Positions 8,301-13,425 of a stretch of DNA of 38,338 nt are shown piece by piece; the stretch's first letter is position 1, and each line of letters opens with the position of its first letter. The notes below the pieces were generated by a model, which did not search any database, was not told the origin of the DNA, and saw only the letters and a list, made by a program, of their open reading frames with translations. The position numbers were made by a program, and so were the translations under genes. This DNA is from Lachnospiraceae bacterium UBA6987 (lineage in GTDB: Bacteria > Bacillota > Clostridia > Lachnospirales > Lachnospiraceae), in the NCBI GenBank assembly GCA_002449955.1, contig DJYD01000050.1:1686-40023 (forward strand), read 5' to 3'.

Positions 8301-9604
8301 AACAAACCATGTTGTGGTACAGTATAGGTGCTGACAGCAATACGATAGAACTTCCTGTAATGAATCCGCTTTATATCATACGCTGTGAAGTCTCAGATAG
8401 CACCGGAATTACGAAAACGGTTGAAGCAACAATCAAAGGTGAAAATGATTTCAGTGTCAGCTTTGCAAAGGGCAGCACGGAGAATACTGTCCCTTACGGC
8501 GGTGAAGTTGCGATCGAATTCGAGGTGAGCGGCAACTATCTGGATAATTTGCATTATTCCTGGCTGAAGTATATTGAGATCGGCGATTATGTAGAAGAAC
8601 GTGATATGCGTGTTTCTGCCTTAAGCTACACGTTTACGAATATCACCAAATCGTCGAGATACAAATTTACGGCAGAGGATGGATTCGGCGGTAGATATGA
8701 GACCGAGTTTACCATCAGCCCTGAATCTGAATACGAGAATTATGTCCTGGATAAGACTTCTGTGACGATTCCGGTTAACGGAACCGCGCAGCTTCAGTTA
8801 GTCAATCCGAACGGCGTTGTTGCTCCGGGCACCTGGACCAGCAGCGATGAGAACATCGCCACTGTTGATGAAAACGGTCTTGTGACAGCTCACAAGTACG
8901 GTAAGGCAACGATCCATGTCAAACTGAGAGACTATGAGGCGGACTGCGAAGTGCAGACTCTGTTCTGGGATGTGGCAGGCTCTTCGGATAAGAACGATCC
9001 GCACTACCAGTACTATTTCGCGCCAGTTTACTGGGCCGCGAACCACGAACCGATGATCACCCGGGGTTATGATCTCGAATACTTCGGCGTTGGAATGGAA
9101 TGTCAGAGGCAGGATTTCATCCTTTTCCTGTACCGCCTGGCCGGACAGCCCACGCCGAATGCAACGGTGCTGAAGAACCTGGACAAAACCTTCAGTGATG
9201 TATCGAAACAAAGTGCCTCGTTTCGAAAGGCAATTGCCTGGGGTTACGATAAGGGCATCATCAAGGGCTATACTTCCGGTGAAAACAAAGGCAAGTTTGG
9301 TGTAGGACTCTCGATTACCCGCAGAGAAGCGATGATCATGCTGTGGCGCTATGCCGGCAAACCGACACCTTCAGCAAAAGGTCTTAAGAGTGCCAGATCG
9401 TTTACCGATGTTAAGGGCGTATACAAAGAGACCACCGACTCCTTTAAGTCCATCGCCTGGGCAGCGGGAGCAGGCATTGCCAACGGCTATACGAGTGCGA
9501 GCAGTCTGCCGTCCGGCAGTGGCCTCAAGGTTCCTTGCTACGGCTGTGACCTGCCTTGCCTCCGGGAGCAGATGATCACGTTCCTGTATCGCTATGCGAA
9601 ATAA
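2339..9604 (+). CDS. Giant secreted Ig-repeat protein with SLH-like anchor
   Basis: A 2421-residue exported protein. The start at 2339 is favoured over an ATG at 2324 because GAGGT (2326-2330) lies 8 bases before it and the protein then begins with a normal signal peptide (residues 1-33, ending SPAVKA). Order: acidic Glu/Pro/Thr/Ala stalk (about 34-192); a segment resembling a bacterial pre-peptidase C-terminal (PPC) domain (about 200-290); some 18 Ig-like domains each ending in a motif like YxCxVxDxYG; two further PPC-like segments within a duplicated block (about 647-1380); a BIG2-like domain (about 2137-2207, with TWTSSDENIATVDENG); three SLH-like repeats (about 2210-2420, with ITRREAMIMLWRYAG). 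It is probably held on the cell wall or S-layer and may bind host or polymer ligands. No catalytic motif is visible. It has its own promoter and terminator and appears monocistronic. Confidence 0.93.
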   Translation: MSKLWSRGSWGRYLALFLAVVLALNTVSPAVKAEGFDQADQTQEVQNETEVTNETEPAAESIEENPDETDPAEEVTDEAPAEDTEPAQEPTEEVTEPAETEPAEEATEEVTEPAEEPTEEATEPAETEPAEEPVETEPAAEPTEEITEPAETEPTEEPTEEVTEPSEEPTEDAADPAEEQADDNEELPELVEGTASEVQIVTPGESARLRFTAVNPTGYQFNYYCSESAETEVFLRIYDQNGTQIENAAGDGGGAYLYTQLTAGENYEIEVGFNSYYPDLPLTIGVEVASLHIDIVNDDEIVYHWDGNSAYLSVPIDCLSQPLFYEWARDGEILEGEYNSEIYVYDDGIYTCRVYDEYGNEAVYTVEVIQTPSWNPYINQDPTDLSYGDSVTMSVSVSSDDPDADLQFSYQWYYMDTETESWTLIEGATAAEYTTIFSEKVDYYCQVMDQYGIYRNVFVQLRINNYLSVIADKTDYYVAPGESVLLKAIVRAKDMEGLTCHWRRWTQSEGWIDLEEDSAELTVEGTTEQQQFELVVRDKYDGSQSIYFNVWADTIEISSTSPKYLPAVDGSTVTLKVDVASSYGDLQYAWSKYAEDDGEWTTLPYETGEAQLSVYNTSENYSDTSVQCVVSDGYTSKTINFTIRVLSNLTELTENEEFMARGDGLRSFFKFVPEETGVYSFISSSSADNDPCCELWAFTDGDIESTAYSDNEDGWNFNLTEKLTAGQTYVFAIWSNWGDTDDIPVKLKTAEHYLVLDIPHEQYLDLEKGENAELEVSVATDSTELSYRWEKTNLKYEHQVQLDDVTGPSYTTNKPGIYYCYVSDENGNTVSAEFYVRLAYMPLSASADWSAGGDNLGIKIGGSAELKVVIKESAGQDIYYEWYRNEELIEGATKSSYTASKVGSYSCYVTDDYGNEEPVNFYVYYDIEGDTLSAATSSPGYMVAKSGDTISLTIEASSLLGDVRYQWRLACDNYGESLPTLEDSDTVAFQVNAQWNGVTYYAYCTVADDYQEREFSFTISVYKNLTELRLDEETIISGGDTAYFIFTPEETFASSFASNVTGIDPNCSLYEIDESSMNNIGFDDDSGDGLNFIIKAKLVKGRQYLFEVRPNSSRDCPVILTKAEHYLFLDMESENTIYLGESETATLQPVLFTNSENLRYTWYHGNNSGSHMTLMEDVTGPFYETVKPGRYTVEIRDDYDNYAEVTYEVYLSYMPLDAYADGGSWFYPELGESVTLQVSVSNSAGQDVYYKWERNGKLIEGKSEASITTDKGGTFVCYVYDDYGNEVSVSFSVEYNITLNAWAEENYISVPYCGEAELKVIYEKADQDLFFRWLHDDEVIEENGTEVYRTRESGYYSCVVSDDYGNEIWVSFRVNVATADDWSATGTTKPSYDGMVSYGGDVTFEVSLENVDKSAVFTYAWYQLPDFSVIDDRSEWTLIENETTSALTWKNITGKIYVVCLVTDPFGASERVQRFEASVQNFLTVRAANDQQRFAVAEGESVTLEVLAYADDMEGLSYSWFELDKGSENVKWTELDNTGNSLTVTKIGATEQDYLCRVTDRFGSKEEVDFAVCSQNNLSVEAVNPYRFVEGGPETLEVVIHADDPEGITVTWYNEYGWPLEGTETTFAVEVYRNTIYSCRVKDRFGMEAWAYFERVTNKTWNLESSMLPENGKVNYGDSVSLSMDPVVIWYGTSSPNFTYRWYTTTNDQDETSWTELQEQGPYLTQTVTEHRFYKAVITDKFGLSEERIFDVTVENHLEIEDPEPETVAFGADVTFAAEVTADDTSEMSYVWYTMGETSGTSALQSVRTNDTQAGKVILSEDGPVYTAKDVTYYKTIYLDVTDKYGNTETAQFSCAVENHFTAEAENAVVKTSFGGEAELRVVYSADNAEGMTFEWYSPYGSYSSENSDRITVSEILDDAAYYCLVTDCYGTTIRVNFTVQVDHIWDAELQYQEVVPMGSTAKITVQLTGEYNLDEFRFNWRIGEGDEQTMLWYSIGADSNTIELPVMNPLYIIRCEVSDSTGITKTVEATIKGENDFSVSFAKGSTENTVPYGGEVAIEFEVSGNYLDNLHYSWLKYIEIGDYVEERDMRVSALSYTFTNITKSSRYKFTAEDGFGGRYETEFTISPESEYENYVLDKTSVTIPVNGTAQLQLVNPNGVVAPGTWTSSDENIATVDENGLVTAHKYGKATIHVKLRDYEADCEVQTLFWDVAGSSDKNDPHYQYYFAPVYWAANHEPMITRGYDLEYFGVGMECQRQDFILFLYRLAGQPTPNATVLKNLDKTFSDVSKQSASFRKAIAWGYDKGIIKGYTSGENKGKFGVGLSITRREAMIMLWRYAGKPTPSAKGLKSARSFTDVKGVYKETTDSFKSIAWAAGAGIANGYTSASSLPSGSGLKVPCYGCDLPCLREQMITFLYRYAK
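2590..2885 (+). repeat. Degenerate Glu-Pro-Thr coding repeat
   Basis: An imperfect array of short units encoding variants of EPTEEVTEPAE and TEPAEE, with no fixed period. It forms an acidic low-complexity stalk just behind the signal peptide. Such stalks commonly span the cell wall. Confidence 0.8.
4280..6480 (+). repeat. Duplicated module of about 1.1 kb inside the giant gene
   Basis: Block 4280-5407 and block 5408 to about 6480 encode the same domain order. Each opens with NLTEL, then a PPC-like part (FKFVPEETGVYSF in the first, FIFTPEETFASSF in the second), then KTAEHYLVLD against TKAEHYLFLD, then YMPLSASAD against YMPLDAYAD. The offset between matching points is about 1120-1130 bases. 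The copies have diverged strongly at protein level. Confidence 0.8.
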
Positions 9605-9645
9605 GGTGACGGATTAACTTCCAGAAGAAGTGAACGATTAACGCC

Positions 9646-9680
9646 AGCGGCCGGGTCTGAATGGACCCGGCCGCTTTTTT
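9646..9680 (+). terminator. Strong rho-independent terminator
   Basis: A perfect 12-bp stem (9646-9657 with 9664-9675) closes a 6-base loop and is followed by six T residues. The stem sequence is the same as that of the terminator at 32675-32706 behind the second surface protein gene. Confidence 0.92.
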
Positions 9681-9681
9681 A

Positions 9682-9710
9682 TTGCACGGAGAACATTTTT
9701 ATGGCACAAT
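9682..9710 (+). promoter_or_regulatory. Candidate sigma-A promoter
   Basis: TTGCAC (9682-9687), a 17-base spacer and CACAAT (9705-9710), directly after the terminator and before the HD-domain gene. Confidence 0.4.
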
Positions 9711-9745
9711 GGCAATATATCAGGAATATTTCCCGGAGGTGTGGT

Positions 9746-10321
9746 ATGGACCCGAGAGAATTTTTGAATATTCTGCATGTGGCGGAGCGCCTGAAGGATA
9801 CGCCGCGTCACTGCACGACATCAAAAAGGCGGACGGAAAGCGTCGCCGAGCATAGCTGGCGGATCTCGCTCATGGCCTTTTTGCTGCGCAGAGAGTTTCC
9901 GGAGATTGATATCGACCGGGTGGTGGACATGTGTCTGATCCACGACCTTGGCGAGTGTTTTACCGGAGACATTCCGACCTTCCTTAAAACAGATGACGAC
10001 AGGGAAACGGAAGACTCGCTGCTGAGAAGGTGGGTAAAGACGCTGCCGCCTGAAGTCTCGGAGGAGATGCTCGGGCTCTATGAAGAGATGGATGCTCAGA
10101 TAACGCCTGAGGCGAAGCTGTACAAGGCGCTCGATAAGCTGGAGGCACTGATCCAGCACAATGAATCGCCCCTGGATACCTGGGCGGAAAACGAATACGA
10201 ATTGAACAAACGATATGCTTTCGATACTGTAGCCTTTTCAGACTGGCTGACGGCGCTGCGAAAGGAAATCCTTGCCGATACGATGGAAAAGATAGAAAAA
10301 GAAGGAAAAGCCTGCCGGTAA
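9746..10321 (+). CDS. HD-domain 5'-deoxynucleotidase-like protein
   Basis: A 191-residue soluble HD-superfamily phosphohydrolase of the YfbR/HDDC2 type, which removes the 5' phosphate from deoxynucleoside monophosphates. The metal-binding pattern is visible: His36 in SVAEHSWRISL, the His66-Asp67 pair in CLIHDLGE with Glu70, and a later Asp near residue 130 in LYKALDKLEALIQH. Length fits the family (about 190-200). The start at 9746 is chosen for the GGAGGTG directly upstream; the longer frame from 9701 lacks a binding site. It heads a co-directional set that ends with a second, unrelated deoxynucleotidase at 12836. A stub of a response regulator gene follows immediately. The exact nucleotide specificity is inferred from the family only. 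Confidence 0.85.
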   Translation: MDPREFLNILHVAERLKDTPRHCTTSKRRTESVAEHSWRISLMAFLLRREFPEIDIDRVVDMCLIHDLGECFTGDIPTFLKTDDDRETEDSLLRRWVKTLPPEVSEEMLGLYEEMDAQITPEAKLYKALDKLEALIQHNESPLDTWAENEYELNKRYAFDTVAFSDWLTALRKEILADTMEKIEKEGKACR

Positions 10322-10333
10322 GGAGCAGAAACA

Positions 10334-10432
10334 ATGGTGATTGCACTGGTTGAAGACGATAAAGGATTGCGGGAGGGGCTTTGTGATGTTTTCGTTGCAG
10401 AGATCCTGATTTTGTGTCAATATATACTGTAA
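10334..10432 (+). pseudogene. Truncated response regulator receiver domain
   Basis: A 32-codon frame begins MVIALVEDDKGLREGLCDVF, which is the typical first strand and helix of an OmpR-type receiver domain with its acidic pocket pair (Glu-Asp-Asp). After about 20 residues the similarity ends and a stop follows at 10430-10432. The phosphoacceptor Asp, the rest of the receiver and the DNA-binding domain are missing. The start still has a good binding site (AAGGAG at 10319-10324, overlapping the stop of the HD gene). This looks like the left-over 5' end of a deleted two-component regulator; it could by chance be a real short peptide. No matching histidine kinase remains nearby. Confidence 0.55.
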
Positions 10433-10442
10433 ACAACAAACA

Positions 10443-10469
10443 GCAAGCCGCAGGGGATGGGCGGCTTGC
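10443..10469. repeat. Perfect 9-bp inverted repeat
   Basis: GCAAGCCGC (10443-10451) and GCGGCTTGC (10461-10469) flank a 9-base loop. No T run follows on the plus strand, so termination would be weak; it may instead mark the 3' end of the deleted regulator or act as an mRNA structure. Confidence 0.6.
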
Positions 10470-10514
10470 CGGCTAAAGATTTGCTTCAGCTGTAAAGATC
10501 ACGAGGACAAAGAT

Positions 10515-11171
10515 ATGAAGGAACTGGAAACGAGAGGGATTACTTATATCGAACAGATCCCGGGCGGAGACGGGACCTGGTACTGCGGGCTTGACTTTGC
10601 TCAGGGTGATCTGTATGAGGCAGAAGAACTCTTTAAGGAAGACCGGGCGGTGAAGGGCAGGAATTTCTGCCTGATCCGGTACCCGGAAGGCGAGGTCTTC
10701 CGGCCGTTTGAAAAGCGCGAGGGCTTCTATCCTGCCGAAGCCGTGCAGGAGGACGGAATGATCTATTTCCCGGCGGTCGATTTCCCCGGAAAAACGATCA
10801 GGATCCATGCCTTTGACTGCGCAACGCACGAAACAGAGATTAAAGCGGAGCTGCCGCTTTCCGCCGCGCGCGACTGCTACAACCTGAGACTGCATGTGCG
10901 CCCGCTCACGCTCACAAGACAGGGCGGCGCCGACGGACTGTTCGAGATCATCTGGCCGGAAAAGGCAAGCTTTCCCCTGGATCCCCATGAGAGCTTTTTC
11001 CTGCGGGACGATAATAAGCTCTATTTTAACCGCTGGGACGAGGAGGGGGAAGGCGAGGATTACGTTTACCGCGAAGAGACCGTTGTAAGAGACCTTGCGG
11101 GAGCGCTTATCGAAGTCCTCCCGGGAGACGTCCGTCTGATGCCGGACGGCGAGCTCTGGCATCTGAAATAA
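10515..11171 (+). CDS. Unrecognised 218-residue protein
   Basis: A soluble protein without signal peptide or membrane segment. It is rich in alternating hydrophobic and charged beta strands, with motifs such as GTWYCGLDFAQGDLYEAEEL near the N-terminus, ESFFLRDDNKLYFNRWDEEG in the last third, and a C-terminus PGDVRLMPDGELWHLK. The composition and spacing suggest a beta-propeller-like or all-beta fold, but I do not recognise a family. GAGG precedes the ATG at a spacing of 8 bases. The next gene starts about 40 bases downstream with its own good binding site. The codon use resembles the neighbours. Function unknown. Confidence 0.72.
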   Translation: MKELETRGITYIEQIPGGDGTWYCGLDFAQGDLYEAEELFKEDRAVKGRNFCLIRYPEGEVFRPFEKREGFYPAEAVQEDGMIYFPAVDFPGKTIRIHAFDCATHETEIKAELPLSAARDCYNLRLHVRPLTLTRQGGADGLFEIIWPEKASFPLDPHESFFLRDDNKLYFNRWDEEGEGEDYVYREETVVRDLAGALIEVLPGDVRLMPDGELWHLK

Positions 11172-11210
11172 AGCGTAAATGAGGCCACGCAGTTAAGAAG
11201 GGAGGCGCTT

Positions 11211-12134
11211 ATGGCTTTTTCGGAAAAGCTGAACGGATACTGGGAAGAAGGCTATCACTATTATATGGAATTCCGGGACGATGCGCTGACCGTGCGCAGC
11301 TATGACAGGAAGATCGTTCTGGAAACCGAAATTTCGTACGATGCGGCCGCCCTCGATAGAGGGGAGAGGACCGTCATCAGCCTGAAGGATCCCGTGCTCT
11401 CCCGGACGATCACCGGCGAGATGATGACCGAGATCGGGGAGCTTGCCTATGAAGACGGAGAGCTTAGGATGCTGTATCACTATCCGATCCTCGGTGATAA
11501 GCACTACACTCTCCACAAGGTAGACCATGATCCCTTTGCCGACATCATCCTGCGGGACGAGGAATACCTGGACAGACTGCAGGGAGACTGGTTCGAATGG
11601 ATCGGGACCGGAAAGGGAGCGGATAACAGCAAAAGGCTCACCGTAAAGGGAAACAGGCTTTCCTGGGGCGTCTGGGGCGGCGGTGCTTTCCATGTGATCA
11701 GTTACGTCTCTTCGCCGGATATCATCCTGCTGACGCCGGAGGACCTGACGCGATCGGATTTCGGCGGCTTTACCCGGATCGAGGTGAAGCCTGACATGCT
11801 GATCACGACGATGATGGTCACCGACATGAGCATGCCGTCGACGGTATTTGCGCGGAAGGACATGCTGGACAAGATCGAGGTGCCCGGATCCGCCCTGCGT
11901 GCCCCGGAAAATACGATGATGTACAGGGGACCCGGAGTACCGATGGGCCCTATGGGATCCATGAACCCGCTGGGATCATTTGGACCGATGATGGGGCCGG
12001 CGAACCCTGCTGAACCGCTGCAGAAGCCGGAGCCCCCTAAGGAGGGCGGGACTTTCTGCCCTGCGTGCGGGGAGGGGCTGCAGGAACCGCTCCCGAGATT
12101 CTGTCCTGAGTGCGGCACCCCGTTAAGAAAGTAG
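11211..12134 (+). CDS. Unknown protein with C-terminal zinc ribbon
   Basis: A 307-residue protein with three visible parts. Residues 1 to about 225 form a beta-rich domain of unknown type that seems to contain two lipocalin-like halves (LNGYWEEGYHYYMEFRDDALTV and LQGDWFEWIGTGKGADNSKRLTVKG have the same layout). Next comes a Met/Gly/Pro-rich linker (about 235-270, with GPMGSMNPLGSFGPMMG). The end is a short zinc ribbon with two Cys pairs, CPACGEG and FCPECGTPL. No signal peptide or membrane segment is seen, so it should act in the cytoplasm. GGGAGG precedes the start. The stop is followed after only 3 bases by the AlkZ-related gene, implying translational coupling. Function unknown; the ribbon suggests a protein or nucleic acid contact. 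Confidence 0.75.
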   Translation: MAFSEKLNGYWEEGYHYYMEFRDDALTVRSYDRKIVLETEISYDAAALDRGERTVISLKDPVLSRTITGEMMTEIGELAYEDGELRMLYHYPILGDKHYTLHKVDHDPFADIILRDEEYLDRLQGDWFEWIGTGKGADNSKRLTVKGNRLSWGVWGGGAFHVISYVSSPDIILLTPEDLTRSDFGGFTRIEVKPDMLITTMMVTDMSMPSTVFARKDMLDKIEVPGSALRAPENTMMYRGPGVPMGPMGSMNPLGSFGPMMGPANPAEPLQKPEPPKEGGTFCPACGEGLQEPLPRFCPECGTPLRK

Positions 12135-12137
12135 ATT

Positions 12138-12821
12138 ATGGCATTTGATTTTATCATCGGAACAAAAGAAGATCTGATAAAGGCCGTGCAGACGTACGGC
12201 TTTCTTCCGCTGTTTGCAGGATCGGTCCCCGGCTTTTCCGTCGAAGAGCATGCGGTTCCCGAGATTTGGTATTCTCCAGGAAGCGATGATTGGCCGGTAT
12301 GGGAGTGGAAGGGACCGGTGATCCGTGAAAGCGGCTGTGCCTATGGAAAATTCTTTGAGAAAAGGGCTGCCTTCATCAGCCGGGAGTGGTTCCCCGATTT
12401 TGCGAACTACCGCCGGGACGGCTATGATTTCGACGCCCGTTTTGACGACGGCCTTGCCTCCTACGCGGATAAGGATCTGTACGAGCTGCTGGATGCAAAT
12501 GCGCCGGCGGTCTCGACCGGGCTGAAAAAGCTCGGCGGCTACGGCAAAGGCGGCCGGAAGGGCTTTGATACCGTAATCACGCGTCTGCAGGCACAGGCTT
12601 ACGTCCTCATCAGCGATTTTGTCTATGCAAGGAGCAAAGACGGCCGCGAATACGGCTGGGGCCTTGCACAGTATTCCACGCCGGAGCGTTTCTTCGGACC
12701 TTCCTTCCGGGAGACGGTCTACTGCAGGGATCCTGCGGAGTCCTATGAACGGATCCTGAAGCATCTGAAAGAACTGATGCCGCAGGCGGATGAAAAGCGC
12801 ATTAGAAAGATACTTCGCTAA
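12138..12821 (+). CDS. AlkZ-related (YcaQ-like) protein
   Basis: A 227-residue soluble protein. Its central part, with FISREWFPDFANYRRDGYDFDARFDDGLAS, GFDTVITRLQAQAYVLISDFVYA and YGWGLAQYSTPERFFG, matches what I recall of short clostridial proteins labelled AlkZ-related. True AlkZ/YcaQ enzymes are larger DNA glycosylases that unhook interstrand cross-links and use a QxQ or QxD motif; here a Gln pair occurs in RLQAQAY, consistent with that site. The assignment rests on memory of the family, not on a search. The ATG lies 3 bases after the previous stop and has only a weak purine stretch (AAGAAAG), so translation probably depends on the upstream gene. The next gene follows after 14 bases. Confidence 0.6.
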   Translation: MAFDFIIGTKEDLIKAVQTYGFLPLFAGSVPGFSVEEHAVPEIWYSPGSDDWPVWEWKGPVIRESGCAYGKFFEKRAAFISREWFPDFANYRRDGYDFDARFDDGLASYADKDLYELLDANAPAVSTGLKKLGGYGKGGRKGFDTVITRLQAQAYVLISDFVYARSKDGREYGWGLAQYSTPERFFGPSFRETVYCRDPAESYERILKHLKELMPQADEKRIRKILR

Positions 12822-12835
12822 GCAGGAGGAAAGGG

Positions 12836-13387
12836 ATGAGGATCCTTGTTGATATGGATGATACCATCGAGCAGCTGCTCAAAGCCTGGCTCGATGCGGT
12901 CAATAAAAAATACGGGCGCTCGGTCGCCTACGACGATATCAGGGAATGGGACATCTCGCTCCCCTATCCCGGCCTTACGAAGGAGCAGGTCTATGGCACG
13001 GCACTCGAGCCCGGCTTCTGGAAAAACGTGGAGCCGATGCCCGGCGCGCCCGAAGCCTTAAAGAAGCTGATGGATGACGGCCACGAGGTGCTGATCGTTA
13101 CGGCAACCCCTTACATGTCCGTGCAGGAAAAGATGGAGGACCTGCTCTTCAAATGGTTCCCCTTCCTTTCCTGGGACCAGGTGATCATCACCTTCCGCAA
13201 GCAGCTGATAAAGGGCGACGTGCTGATCGACGACGGCGTCCACAATCTGGAAGGCGGCGATTACAAGAAAATCCTGATGACCGCGCCCCATAACAGGAAC
13301 TATGATGCAGAGGCACACGGCATGATCCGGGTGCATAACTGGGATGAGATTCTGCAGGTAATCGAACGGCTGAAGACAGAAATGTAA
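12836..13387 (+). CDS. HAD-type 5'(3')-deoxyribonucleotidase
   Basis: A 183-residue HAD-superfamily phosphatase of the NT5C type, which dephosphorylates deoxyribonucleoside monophosphates in the cytoplasm. Motif I is VDMDDT at residues 5-10 (nucleophile Asp6, acid/base Asp8), motif II is in LIVTATPYM, the conserved Lys lies in FRKQLIKGDVLIDDG, and the last motif is the DVLIDDGVHNLEGG acidic pair. Length and order fit the family. AGGAGG precedes the ATG at a spacing of 7 bases. It ends the gene set that starts with the HD-type deoxynucleotidase at 9746. No terminator is visible before the MATE gene, 38 bases on, so some read-through is likely. Confidence 0.88.
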   Translation: MRILVDMDDTIEQLLKAWLDAVNKKYGRSVAYDDIREWDISLPYPGLTKEQVYGTALEPGFWKNVEPMPGAPEALKKLMDDGHEVLIVTATPYMSVQEKMEDLLFKWFPFLSWDQVIITFRKQLIKGDVLIDDGVHNLEGGDYKKILMTAPHNRNYDAEAHGMIRVHNWDEILQVIERLKTEM

Positions 13388-13425
13388 GGAAAAAATTTGC
13401 CGTTCAGAAACGAGAGGAAATAGGC

